A stretch of 64,000 nt of DNA from Strongylocentrotus droebachiensis (taxonomy: Eukaryota > Echinodermata > Echinoidea > Camarodonta > Strongylocentrotidae): assembly GCA_035222895.1 (NCBI GenBank), contig JAVYIG010004947.1:62001-126000 (forward strand), in the 5' to 3' direction. The notes under the pieces are model-generated. The model did not search any database. It worked only from the letters and a program-made list of their open reading frames with translations, and was not told where the DNA came from. Numbering within the stretch: the first letter of the stretch is position 1; the number at the start of each line of letters is the position of its first letter. Of the stretch, positions 22,505 to 32,564 are shown one piece after another. The translations under genes and the position numbers were made by a program.

Positions 22505-24239
22505 CAGGGGCGTACGCAGAAGGGGGGGGTATTGGGGGTTAACCCCCCCCCCCCCCCCCCCCCTTGGTATTTTGATGTGTGTAAACCCCCCTAATAAACC
22601 CTAAAAAAAAACCCTTTGGATTTTTTTTTTTTTTTTTTTATTATAAAAAAAATAAATAAAAAAATTTAAAAAAATTATGCCCATGGCTGACCTAAAAAAG
22701 GTGACCTTACCCCCCCCCCCCCCAACCCAGAAAAATGTCAAATTTTCAAATTTCGAGACTCCAAAAAAAAAAAAAATAGTGAAAAATGAAAAACTCTACC
22801 ATCGTTTCTTTTCCACAAAACCCTAAATGTACGTTTCAAAATGCAATACAGTATTGATGATAATTGATGATGATATGTTTGGTATGAATTATTTGATATT
22901 TTACATTTATATTTACATCTTTTTTGTTTATTGTTGTAAAGAACTTATTGGCATGCAGCCAGTAGATTTTCATCATGACCTTGTATTGAAAACAAGATCA
23001 AACACATCATCATAATCTACAGAGTGCAACCAAAAATTTCTTAACAACAATTGAAATTTCTTTCAGGAAGCCTAACGTTAAAAGCTGTTTTTGATTCAAA
23101 GAGCATCGTAGAGACGATGAACAAATAAGAATAATAATACATTCACTCCTATCTCTCCCCGCCAAATAATCCGAACAAAAGAATCAACCGAGGGTAATCA
23201 ACTGTTAAACGAATGTATCCTGAGTCCTTTAAAAATTAATTAATACTGCTTGTCAAGTATTATTGAAGAGCAGACTTGTTTATTTTCTGTATTTTCGAGG
23301 CATACAAATGCACAGGGAGGTAAGGGAGGGAAAAGTAAGGCGATAAAGAGGGAGAGAGAGAGAGAGAGAGAACGAGAGGGGGTAGCCTATGGCCCGGGTT
23401 CAAATTAAGTTCTCTTTTATTTATTAGACCCAGTACTGATGATCATAATTTTATCTACCATGTGATTGCCATATATGTCCGCCACACCGCATAGCACCTC
23501 ACATTTGTATATTGTTGTAAAGAACTTATTGGCATCATGGTCCATGGCACAGTCACGATGAACTAGAAACAAATACCCAAGCTCTCCTGATTTATTCTGA
23601 CTCATTAATTAGTCCCGCTGGTTCCCGCTGGTTCCAAGATTTTTTCTGACTTGTTTTGCAATACAGATCGATCAATCGATCTTATTTACTGGGTGTAAGC
23701 CACAAAATATGTTTAAATAATTGAAATTTCTCCCAGGAAGCATTACATTTATAAAGTTATTGTCCTATGGCGGACTATTGAATATTAATGAGTCAGAATA
23801 AATCAGGAGAGCTTGGGTATTTGTTTCTAGTTCATCGTCACCAGGCGCGTACGCAGGGGGGGGGGGGTTAACCCCCCCCCCTTTTGGTATTTGTATGTGT
23901 GTAAACCCATCTAAAAAAAACTAAAACCCCCCCCCCCCCCCCTTTGGATTTTTTTTTTTTTTTATTTTTTATTATAAAACAAAATTATAAAAAAAATAAA
24001 AAGAATTATGCCCATGGCTGACCTAAAAAAGGTGACCTTACCCCCCCCCCCCCCAACCCAGAAAAATGTCCAATTTTCAAATTTCGAGACTCCAACAACA
24101 AAAAAATAGTGTCCGCTTACCCCCCCCCCCCCCCCCCCCCCCGCCCCCACTGAGCGACTTTTCGGCCGGCGCGATTTTCAAATTTTTCGGGCCCGATTTT
24201 AAACCCCCCCCCCTTGAAAAAATCCTGCGTACGCCCCTG
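22505..24239. mobile_element. Poly-G/C foldback element with 8-bp target duplication (hAT-like)
   Basis: The left end is CAGGGGCGTACGCAG and the right end is CTGCGTACGCCCCTG. It is flanked by the 8-bp direct repeat CCTACATG at 22497-22504 and 24240-24247. Eight-bp duplications with CAGGG-type ends are characteristic of hAT transposition. The interior holds two partial copies of the same poly-G unit (22505-22790 and 23842-24239). Between them lies a further inverted pair (23532-23608 and 23772-23841). No transposase is present. It inserted into an older element, so its age is bracketed. Confidence 0.7.
22895..23110. repeat. Dispersed repeat (copies at 33.15 and 34.6 kb)
   Basis: Tracts TGTAAAGAACTTATTGGCAT and TTTCAGGAAGCCTAA recur inverted at 33145-33325 and 34585-34765, and partly at 23510-23535. 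Non-coding. Short reading frames across these copies are coincidental products of the same repeat. Confidence 0.6.
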
Positions 24240-24600
24240 CCTACATGTATGTATGACCTGACCTTCTTGTTTCATATCCTACTTTGTTATCATTTTATAA
24301 TTATACATCTCAACTATTCTTTTAAAAACAATCTTTTTTGGAGCCAGAAGCGCGTTTCCTCATATAGGGTATCATTTAATAAAGGGTTAACGACTTTTTG
24401 ACTCTGAAAAGATGAAAATTGTGGCTCTGATTGCAATTTCGTTATGCTATTTTACCCTTCTTTAAAATGGTAACACTATACAATGATAAAAACGTAGAAT
24501 ACGAAAAAAACGGGAGTGAGGTCATATATACATGTAGGTCAAATAAACAAAATAAAAACAGTTTCTCATATTATATGAGAAATATGCTTCATCAAAAAAA

Positions 24601-25156
24601 TAATAACTAGCGCGCATAAAAGCTAATGAAACTTCATAATTTCTGTAATGAAATCTCAACACTGAAGACGCAGAAAAGACACTACAGGTTTTCAATTCTT
24701 TATCTTAATTAGCTTGTAGCTTGCATGCAGAAATGGAAAGAAATGGAATGTATTATATGCTTCTCATTTCAGTATCTTCATTTCATTTCGTTTATTTCCA
24801 TTTCCAACAAAAAAAAATATGATACATGGGATTGCATTGTGTAAAACAATGAAACTTAATAATGAAAAGTTAATTGTAATTGCTGCACAGTGTACAACAG
24901 GCATATATTAAAAACAGGTTGGTCATGGAGCGGAGGGGACTGCTGAAAAGCAAGGGCTTGTGGATTGCAGCCCCCTATTAAAACTTATAGTAGCAAAAAG
25001 AGTATATCAATAATAATACATGGAATACATCTAATGATGCAGATCTTCCTGAATTCGTCCAGGATCTTTGTTGCGTCCAATTGGTATACATTTATTCAAA
25101 GAAACAGGTTTTTGTGACGGTTTACAATGTCAGTTTTGCATTAAGTTGTACATACT
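24601..25156. other. Loop of a large inverted repeat, no gene seen
   Basis: 24600-24700 is an inverted copy of 25735-25850, sharing AATTATTTTTT, GAAACTTCATAA/TTAGCTT and CAACACTGAAG tracts. The region between is AT-rich without coding signal. Confidence 0.5.
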
Positions 25157-25324
25157 GGCCCGAATTCACAAAGGAGGTTTGTCGACAAACCGAGGTTTAC
25201 GTACGTCATACGACGCGTTTTGACGCGTTTTTTACAAACCTGGTTTGTAAAAACGCGTCGAAACGCGTCATATGACGCACGAAATCCAAGGTTTGTCGAC
25301 AAACCTCCTTTGTGTATTCGGGCC
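25157..25324. mobile_element. Near-perfect palindromic MITE, family P1, copy 1
   Basis: 168 bp running from GGCCCGAATTCACAAAGGAG to its complement. The whole element is one palindrome built of GTTTGTCGACAAAC, TACGTCATA and ACGCGT blocks around a central GGTTTGTAAAAA. Relatives are at 43872-44043, 47040-47187 and 49007-49210. Non-coding. Confidence 0.8.
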
Positions 25325-25847
25325 TATGTGTTAGCAGAGTGTAGACAGCAGAAAGTTTTGAATACATATTTATTTGTTAATATGACCATATTAATTGAGT
25401 AGTGGTCAGGTTATATTGTAACATTATACATGAAATGAGATGTCATTTGAGTTTATTTTGTGTATTATGTACATACATACAAGAGTGACTTGCAGAGAGG
25501 AAATTAAAGGGAAGAAAAGGAGCGTTGGTAATAATACAATGAATGATATACATCTGCTGATTGAATGCAGGTTCATTCATGGATGGATAAACGATGCTAG
25601 GTCATGGCCGATTACACATCATTGTTGAATGTACAGTCACTGTACACACGAACATGAATACAATTGAATTACACACGACAGGATCAATACTTAGACAATA
25701 ACATAGTTTTCACCGCCGTTGGTAATAATACAAGACAGAGAATTAAACACCTGTAATGTCTTCTCTGCGCCTTCAGTGTTGAGATTACATTACATAAATT
25801 ATGGATTTTCATTAGCTTCTATGCAGGCTAGTAATTATTTTTTGGAT
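25325..25847. other. AT-rich stretch and right arm of the large inverted repeat
   Basis: No coding signal. 25735-25847 mirrors 24600-24700. Confidence 0.45.
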
Positions 25848-26262
25848 GAAGCATATTTTTAAATATGAGAAACTATTCTTATTTTGTTTATTTGACCTAC
25901 ATGTATGTAAGACCTTACCCCCTTTTTGTTTCGTATTCTACTTTTGTATCAGTTCATAATTATACATCTCAACTATTCTTTTAAAAACAATCTTTTTGGA
26001 GCCAGAAGCGCGTTTCCTCATATGGGGTATCATTTAACAAAGAGTTAACGCCTTTTTGATTCTGAAAAGATGAAAAATGTGGCTCTGATTGCAATTTCGT
26101 TATGCTATTATACTTCCTTTATAAAGTTAAAAGTATAAAATGATTAAAAAAGTAGAATACAAAACAAAAAGGGAGTGAGGTCATATATACATGTAGGTCA
26201 AATAAACAAAATAAAAACAGTTTTTCATACAAAATATGAGAAAACATGCTTCACCAACATCG
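25848..26262. mobile_element. Uninterrupted copy of the inverted-repeat element split at 22.5 kb
   Basis: About 415 bp with inverted ends (AATATGAGAAACTATTC and a near complement), matching the joined halves at 22448-22504 and 24240-24600. It gives the pre-insertion state that confirms the 8-bp duplication. Non-coding. Confidence 0.7.
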
Positions 26263-27564
26263 AGTTGCGAAAAAGTGGTCACTTTTTTAGTTTGCCTTAG
26301 GTGGCCTTAAATGTATATTGCAGCATATGAGTTGCATCAAATGAAAGAGGAGGATCTTAGTTTTACAGATATGTGTAATTTATTAATTATAATTGTGATT
26401 AAGTTATAATAAAACATCGATAATTCTCGGTTTCGTTTTTTTCTGGGACGCACTGTCCACAACGTTTTTTTTTCACAATGCAATCTCATGACCAGAAGTG
26501 GTCTATACCTTTAAAAGACGGTTTAGCTGTATGAAAAAAATGAAGTGAGCACATAAAACCGTTGTTGCATATAAGTACTTTTTTTCTTTTCTTTTTTCAC
26601 CCCAGTTGGGTTTTAATCACCTTTTAAAATAATTATTACAAAAAAAACTCTCACAAATATGTTTGTGTCATCTGTGAATGAGCTATTATAACCACAGGTA
26701 GGTTACTCAGCAGAAATATTTGTACCCTTGGTCCAAGTTGGCCTTTTTGCCCTCGAAAGAGGTGGTTTGTGAAGACCAAATCAGTTTTAGCCATTTTCCT
26801 ACTTCCCCTCAGGAAATGTGAAAATTGCTGGTTTACAAAAGTACTTGTAAGTATTGATATTGTCAAAACATAGTTTTTAGAAGAAGTACAATCCATGCCC
26901 CTCCAAGGAAGTCAATATTCTTTGTCTTATTCTCTTTCCACATTGCCCACTATGCATGGAACCTTTGGAATAGGATTATGTACGATTAATGATGATTATG
27001 ATTATGATGATGTCTTTCATTTCTCTTAACATTTAGTAACCTTCTTTTGGCAAGATATCAATCAACATTTGCCACTAATTACCAAGGTAAAGTTAATGGG
27101 TACCATGTAGTTAAAGCATTAAAGAAATACAATCCTAAATCATTATTACAGGCCTACTGCTTATGCACAACAATAACTACTACTAAACCACAGCAAGAAC
27201 AACAACTAGTACTTCTACTACTACTACTACTACTACTGCTACTACTACTACTACTACTTCTACTTATACTACTTACTTCTATACTACATCAACCAGTACT
27301 ATGATGCTATACCGTTGATGTGCACCAATGATGATGCTAATGATTGTTATCATTATCATCAATAACGATGATTGCTATCATTATGATCAATACTTGTCGC
27401 TGTTATTTTTTTTTTAATCTGTATAGTGTTGTTATCATTATTGTTATTATTGTTATCATTGGTATTACTATCATTTTCATCATTACTACTACATATACCG
27501 CTAACTACTTCTACCATTACTAATATTACTACCGATAGTTTGTATATATCACGTTTTCACTTAC
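26263..27564. other. Intron 1 sequence with simple repeats, no exon seen
   Basis: 26335-26458 is a copy of the repeat ending GGGACGCACTGT. (CTA)n microsatellites lie at 27176-27290, and ATT/ACT-rich runs follow to 27540. These give leucine-rich artificial frames only. Confidence 0.5.
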
Positions 27565-27760
27565 ATAAGAGGTACATCAGCGTTGCAGGCAGGCTAAATA
27601 TCAATCCGACGGTAGCATAATCTGACTCCAGACGTTCCACCATTGTAGGAAGAAGAACACCGAAAGATTTCGCGATGCCACTATCAAGAAAAAGGACAAC
27701 GAATTTGCTAACAACAATCACCCAGCCCCAAGACCACCCACTAGAGCTTTCTCTGGCCAT
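27565..27760 (-). CDS. Monocarboxylate-transporter-like gene, copy A, exon 1
   Basis: The first coding exon on the minus strand, from ATG at 27758-27760 to donor GTAAGT (27559-27564). It reads MARESSSGWSWGWVIVVSKF, then VVLFLDSGIAKSFGVLLPTM, then VERLESDYATVGLIFSLPAT and LMYLL. The D/S-x-GWGWVVV-x-x-x-F opening and the G-x-x-KSFGV block are the signature of the first helix of SLC16 monocarboxylate transporters. I chose this methionine because the family normally starts just before the GWGW motif. The frame stays open upstream to another ATG at 27827-27829. It ends in phase 1 and joins exon 2 at 13457-13597 through a 13.97-kb intron. Total coding length for exons 1-4 is 1425 bp, 474 residues, normal for the family. 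The long intron makes the pairing with exon 2 an inference. Confidence 0.8.
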
Positions 27761-29150
27761 TTTACACCCAAAACAGAAGTATAATGTATGATTAAATCCA
27801 ATCCAATCAACAACAAGTATTTGAACCACGTGATACAGCCACTAAATCAAATGTCAGATGTCATTCAAAAAAACTAGTGGAGCCATTTCAGCCATTGGTC
27901 GATATCGAGAAGAAAAATAGGACTCCTGAGGTTTGTTGGAACCAAAGTCAAATGAAATTGTCTTTATATATAAAATGATCACGGTGCCATGACATTAATT
28001 AATTAACTAATTGCTTACTGGAACCTGGTAGTCTCTGCGTTAAGTCTATGGGAATTAGATAATTCAGTAGCCAACGGGTTAAGGGCAATTTTAATACCCT
28101 ATTGTATATCCCGTATAAATCGTGTTCAGAGTACGCAATAGACCAGTTCACGGATAGCACATGTCCCAGATGACCGCGAATATCCACAGTTCTTCAGAAC
28201 ATGAAGAGATCTCACTTTGTACATTTTGAAATAATCACTCCTACCTCGATTGAGGTGCTACGTAAAGATGTGTTCCGGGCTCTCCGGATTGGCCTCACTC
28301 GCAGTTTCAGTAGCTGAGGAGCTCATTGTGACCAGGTGACAGTTCACAGCTCACAAAGCCTGTTATTGAACTAATGTTGACGTTAATTCAGCACAAACAC
28401 CCTCATCCACCAACTTTCTATTTAAAAAAAGAAGTCCTGCCAATGCCGTGATATGATACCATGACGTTTAATGCGCAAAGCGCGAAGCAATGCACAATGA
28501 CTGAACTTCTGAAGCGAAGTGATGTAAAGTAAACATGAAGTGTGGTTCAATCTGTATATGAACAAACAAAACATACACAATATTAAATACCTTCATAGGC
28601 GCCGGAAGTGGGGTGGCAGGGGGTGCAGTTGCCCCCCCCCCCCCCCAACCAAAAACGTCCCCCTCCCTCCAACAAAAAAAGCAGTAAAGGAGTAAAGATG
28701 GTTTGTATTTTTAACCCAAAAAGAAAATAACAATAAAAACATGAATTACATCACACATAAAATTCCATTCAAAGAAAGGAAAGTTAACAGGAATTAAATT
28801 TCCTAAACATTGCGCATGCCACCTATATTTATCAATGGAGGTTTTTATAATAGGGATACGCGCATATCGTGGACATATTGTGAGAGAATGGGAAAGCGTG
28901 TCTGTTTTTTGTTATATGGGTGAGAAGACATGAGCCCCTGAACGCTGGCGTACTGATGGGGGTGGGGTATTTCTTATTCGATACCAGTGATTTACAAATG
29001 TTGCTGAAATGATATGAATTTCCGGTATTTTTTCTCATTTTTTTTTGTAAGTCATACCTTTTGATGCGTTTGTTGGAAAATTAGAAATTCCCAAATTTAC
29101 AGTCGGGCGAAAAATATGCTTATTTAGACGCCTTTGTGTCATGGTCTGCA
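27761..29150. other. Upstream flank of copy A, no further exon seen
   Basis: This is where a promoter or 5' UTR for the transporter would lie, but no TATA or initiator stands out. 28140-28290 matches 11940-12085 (GACCAGTTCACGGATAGCAC-type tract). A C-run at 28633-28646 marks another poly-G repeat piece. Confidence 0.45.
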
Positions 29151-29770
29151 AAACGGCTGGGCTTGGGGGCTCGAGCCCCCCTCACTTTTTGAAAAAGTAT
29201 GTTACAGAGAAACTTAAGAAAGAGAGAGAGAAAATAAAAGTGACCTGCCAATGTCACAAATGAGGTATCAAAATATGCTCATCTGACCGTAAGTAAATGC
29301 CTAAAACCCCAGAGCTTACGGGGGCTCCGCCCCCGGACCCCACCAAGGGCCTTAAGGCGGTTCCCCTGGATGCTCATTTGACCATAATGAAATACCTAAA
29401 ACCCCCGGGGTTCCGGGGGCTCTGACCCCTGGACCCCACCAAGGGCCCTAAGGCGGTCCCTGGATGCTCATCTGACCGTAGTTAAATATTAAAACCTCTG
29501 AGCTTCCGGGGGCTTTGCCCCCTTGACCATATTAATGACCTTAAAGAGGGCCCCTGGATGCTCATCTAACCGTAATTAAATACCTAAAACCCATGAGCTT
29601 CCGGGGGCTCTGCTCCCTGGACTCTCCTCCAATTAGTGACCTGCCAGTGTCACAAATAAATATCTAAATATGCTTATCTGACCGTAATTTAATGCCTAAA
29701 GGCCTGAGCTTCCGGGGGCTCAGCCCCTTTACCCCCTGCTGGGGCTCAGGCCCTGGACCCATCGTTCTCC
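29150..29770. repeat. Tandem array of about 95-bp units, about five copies
   Basis: Units hold GCTCATCTGACCGTAATTAA, AAAACCCCTGAGCTTCCGGG, GGGCTCTGCCCC and GGACCCCACCAAGGGCC-type blocks, spaced near 29275, 29375, 29465, 29555 and 29665. A single unit recurs at 52895-52965. Non-coding, GC-rich for the region. Confidence 0.7.
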
Positions 29771-29794
29771 TATTCCTGTTGGTAGAACCTCTCC

Positions 29795-30165
29795 AGAGTG
29801 ACACTCCCGTTTGTACTTCACTTCATAATGAATTTTGCTCTCATTAGTACCGCCGTTAGTTGGTGCATTGACCTACAAGTACGACCATGGTCGGTGCCCT
29901 GCGTTTATAATTAATTAATGTTTTCGATAAACCTTGTTTATCGTCGATAAACAGTGTTTATCGAGAGAAACTGTGTTTATCAGTCGATATACAGAGTTTC
30001 TCATGATAAACAATGTTTATCGCTCGATAAACCTTGTTTTTCGTCGATAAACAGTGTTTATCGGGATTATTGGTCAAATGGCGCGCCATAGTCGGTGCCC
30101 TGCGAACCGCTACACCGCACACGATTAAGAGTGATACCGCCTCGGATGATACATGCTCCTGTAGT
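29795..30165 (-). pseudogene. Transporter copy C, exon-3 fragment (loop region), interrupted
   Basis: The plus-strand tract TCACTTCATAATGAATTTTG (29819) and the tract around ACACCGCACACGATTAAGAG (30109) match the cytoplasmic-loop part of exon 3 in copies A and B (around 7880-7985 and 46130-46235). A 200-bp insertion (29904-30104) splits it. Frame is lost, so it is a relic. Confidence 0.65.
29890..30104. mobile_element. Insertion bounded by 14-bp direct repeats, with GATAAAC palindromes
   Basis: GTCGGTGCCCTGCG occurs at 29890-29903 and again at 30091-30104. One mismatch inside a longer 19-bp match (CCAT-G/A-) extends the repeat to the left. Between them, 29935-30062 contains about six imperfect repeats of CGATAAACAGTGTTTATCG, itself a palindrome. 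The direct repeats look like a target duplication at a site in the transporter pseudogene. The element type is not recognised. Confidence 0.6.
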
Positions 30166-30386
30166 GCATGTCCACATGCTCGGGGAGACCTCTCAATAGG
30201 GACTTTTAGATTTGCACGTTTACAGCTTTGACTGCAACGTGTGACGTCATTTTAAGGCATTGCGCATGCGTCACGTCGTCTCAGTCGGCGATCGAGAATG
30301 CGTCAACCTTGATTTTCCTAAATCTAGTACGGTACTAGTATATGCCGCGTGCGCATAAAATATACAGTTCCTCAGGTAGACATTCC

Positions 30387-30463
30387 CTGCTATTATGTAA
30401 AAATGTGTAGAACAAGTGTCACGTGCGTATTCACCTGTTCTACACATTTTTACATAATAGCAG
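30387..30463. repeat. Perfect hairpin, 28-bp arms
   Basis: CTGCTATTATGTAAAAATGT continuing to GTAGAACA at 30387-30414 is repeated exactly as its reverse complement at 30436-30463, around a 21-nt loop. No coding frame. Confidence 0.85.
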
Positions 30464-30481
30464 TGAAGGATGTTCTACCAC

Positions 30482-30797
30482 AGCAATAGGCCATTTTCGT
30501 AATGTAACCATATTTAATGCATAGGTTTTTGTGAAGTGCCTCAATACAAACTATTTCATTCACCTGATAAGAATAATAGTATTTCAATAGACAGAATCCT
30601 AACTGCATACATTCGTTGTTGCCACGTTGGACAAACATTATGGCTTGACCTACCTAGCAACACTTAATATATGCAGTTGCATTCTGACTATTGAAATACT
30701 ATTATTCTTATCAGGTAAATGAAATAGTTTGTATTGAGGCACTTCACAAAGACCTATACATTAAATTTGGTTACATTAAGAAAATGGCCTATTGTTG
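30482..30797. mobile_element. Foldback element with 110-bp arms (family P3)
   Basis: CAATAGGCCATTTTCGTAAT at the left and ATTAAGAAAATGGCCTATTG at the right begin inverted arms of about 110 bp (30482-30597 and 30688-30797). They share TGAAATACTATTATTCTTAT and GTATTGAGGCACTTCAC. A single arm is also found at 40372-40430. Nested in the P2 copy. Confidence 0.75.
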
Positions 30798-30859
30798 AAG
30801 GTAGAATGAGGAGTCGGCGTACGTCGTGTTCTCGTCTACTCAATCTAAAAGTCCCTAAT

Positions 30860-30997
30860 GACCTAAGGGAGCAGCATGCATCCGGTAGTGTAGCCGTATG
30901 TCGCGATTGTGTTCATCAAAGCAAAAGTTTTCACTGAAGAAATCATTTATTTCAATGTTCAAGGACGGTGGCATGTAGGTCATTGGCAAGCCAACAT
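30860..30997 (-). pseudogene. Transporter copy C, start of exon 3 (relic)
   Basis: GGAGCAGCATGCATCCGGTA at 30869 and the tract to GTAGGTCATTGGCAAGCCAA match the first 140 bp of exon 3 in copies A (8030-8157) and B. Indels break the frame. Together with 29795-30165 it shows a third, heavily rearranged copy. The two pieces are in the same order and orientation as in A. Confidence 0.75.
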
Positions 30998-31108
30998 CTG
31001 TGAAAGAAAATCAAACTTATAATCTACTGGGTGCAAGCCAATAAGTTATTTACAACAATAAATAACAATGAGGTGATATTCGGTGTGGCGTACACATGTC
31101 AATCAATA

Positions 31109-31220
31109 GGGACTTTTAGATTTGCGTGGACTGATACGTGTGACGTCCATTCAAGGCAGTGCATTAAAAGGACGTCGATCGTAGCAATCCCCACTGTCTT
31201 CGCGCGAATCTAAAAGTCCC
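31109..31220. mobile_element. Family P2 inverted-repeat element, copy 2
   Basis: 112 bp from GGGACTTTTAGATTTGCGTG to ATCTAAAAGTCCC, with TA on both sides. This is the shortest copy. Non-coding. Confidence 0.75.
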
Positions 31221-31221
31221 T

Positions 31222-31510
31222 AATAAAGCCAGTTCACGATTGCAGTCTGAGCCTGAGCAGATAAAGGTCATTGCAGAACAAATTTTAAATACACGGAGAC
31301 GAAATACTGGATACGTGCTCATGAACGTTATGTAAACAGTATTCATTCATGCACAAGCAGTGCATAGCATGATACACAGGTGGAAGTATTGTTTGAAAAA
31401 GGGAAACAAAAGCTATTATTTCAAAGTGTACATAGTGGGACCTCTTCATGTTTTGATATTCGAGGTCATCGCAGAGATATGCTAACCGTAAACTGGTCTA
31501 TTGGTAATGT
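31222..31510. repeat. Inverted copy of transporter intron block 11935-12220
   Basis: AAAGCCAGTTCACGATTGCA and CATCGCAGAGATATGCTAAC with flanking sequence are reverse complements of tracts at 12205-12180 and 11960-11940. It shows that pieces of the transporter locus were inverted as well as copied. Confidence 0.65.
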
Positions 31511-31559
31511 CAGTACCGGGTCTAATAAATTAAAGAAAACTGAATTTGAAACCGGGCAA

Positions 31560-31600
31560 TATGCTACCCCTCTCTCTCTCTCTCCCTCTCTCTCTCTCCG

Positions 31601-31634
<34 letters not shown>

Positions 31635-32100
31635 CGTCTCTGTTTCTCTCTCTCTCTTCTTCATCGCCTTACTTGTCCCTCTCTTACTTCACTGTGCATT
31701 TGTATTCCTCGATATTACAAAAAATAAACAATAATACCGCTGAATTGATTCCTCCTTTCCCATCCTTGTTCTTCTTAGTACATGTAGTAGGAGTAGTATT
31801 AGCAGCAGTATCATTATAATAATGATAATAATTAGTATTATGAATATTATTATTGTTCGTGGTGTTTAATACTAATGTTATTTTTGTAATTATTATAACT
31901 GTTATTGTTAACATTATCATTACTTTTATAATCGTCATTTTCATTATTATCATTATCATGATTATAATCGTTAATATTATTAACATTATTGTCATTATTA
32001 TTATTATCGTTATGATGAATATGAACATCATGGTTATGATGATGATTAATATTAGTAGTATTATTACAATTATTATTACATCATTACTATCATCATCAGC
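31560..32100. repeat. CT-rich and ATT/CAT-rich simple repeats
   Basis: (CT)n at 31567-31660 and AT-rich triplet-like repeats at 31800-32095. Serine/leucine-rich and isoleucine-rich frames here are artefacts of the simple repeats. Confidence 0.85.
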
Positions 32101-32103
32101 ATA

Positions 32104-32561
32104 CAGCCTTTTCACACACAGCTAAAATTCATCGTATCTAGAGATGATTAGAATCATCGTAAAGTTTTAAACATGTTTATAGACAAAATTTCCCAGTGTG
32201 AACATCGTTTATACGATGTTGGGATAGATACGAAGTCGCGATCCATACGCCCCTAAAAGCAGGCTGCAGATACGAAGTTCGTATCTAGTGAGCTTGACAT
32301 TTTGTGTGTGAAAGGTTATTCGTGTTTAAACGTGTTTCAGACGTGTTTAAACTGAATAGAGCGTGCGCTTTGATTGATGTGACATGACCTTCAATGCGCA
32401 ATGGCACTACTGCGCATTTTACGAGCAGTAGTTAATCACGAAACGATTAACGATCGCACCGAAATTTCTGTGTGTGAAAGGCTCGTGATTAGTTTAAACA
32501 CGTTCGAAACACGTTTATACTAGTCATGTTTATAGAATTTTAGCTGTGTGTGAAAAGGCTG
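32104..32561. mobile_element. ATA-flanked inverted-repeat element, 458 bp
   Basis: The left end CAGCCTTTTCACACACAGCT and the right end AGCTGTGTGTGAAAAGGCTG are exact inverted copies (27 bp including AAAATTC). The flanks are ATA at 32101-32103 and 32562-32564. Inside are multiple GTTTAAAC/CACGTTTAAAC-like blocks in both orientations. No frame is open. The 3-bp duplication is compatible with PIF/Harbinger. Confidence 0.75.
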
Positions 32562-32564
32562 ATA

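Larger units (their letters stand above)
22448..24600. mobile_element. Inverted-repeat element split by a later insertion
   Basis: The left terminus (AATATGAGAAACTG, then TTTTGTTTATTTGACCTACA) lies at 22460-22504. The body resumes at 24240 and ends with the inverted terminus near 24600 (CATGTAGGTCAAATAAAC, then CATATTATATGAGAAATATG). The matching intact copy is 25848-26262. The 22505-24239 element interrupts it. No coding capacity. Confidence 0.65.
30199..30855. mobile_element. Family P2 inverted-repeat element, copy 1, with nested insert
   Basis: Ends GGGACTTTTAGATTTGCACG and its near complement (CAATCTAAAAGTCCC), each flanked by TA. It is interrupted by the nested palindromes at 30387-30463 and 30482-30797. 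It lies within the remains of transporter copy C. Non-coding. TA flanks suggest a Tc1/mariner-type mechanism. Confidence 0.7.

Noticed and set aside
27047-27304. Frame ending in a long leucine run
   Set aside because: The leucines come from a (CTA)n microsatellite, and no start context or homologous motif is present.
31546-31734. Reading frame rich in serine and leucine
   Set aside because: It is the translation of a (CT)n microsatellite and has no protein-like complexity.
31684-32125. Isoleucine/methionine-rich frames on both strands that look like membrane proteins
   Set aside because: Both strands give the same kind of frame because the DNA is an ATT/CAT simple repeat.
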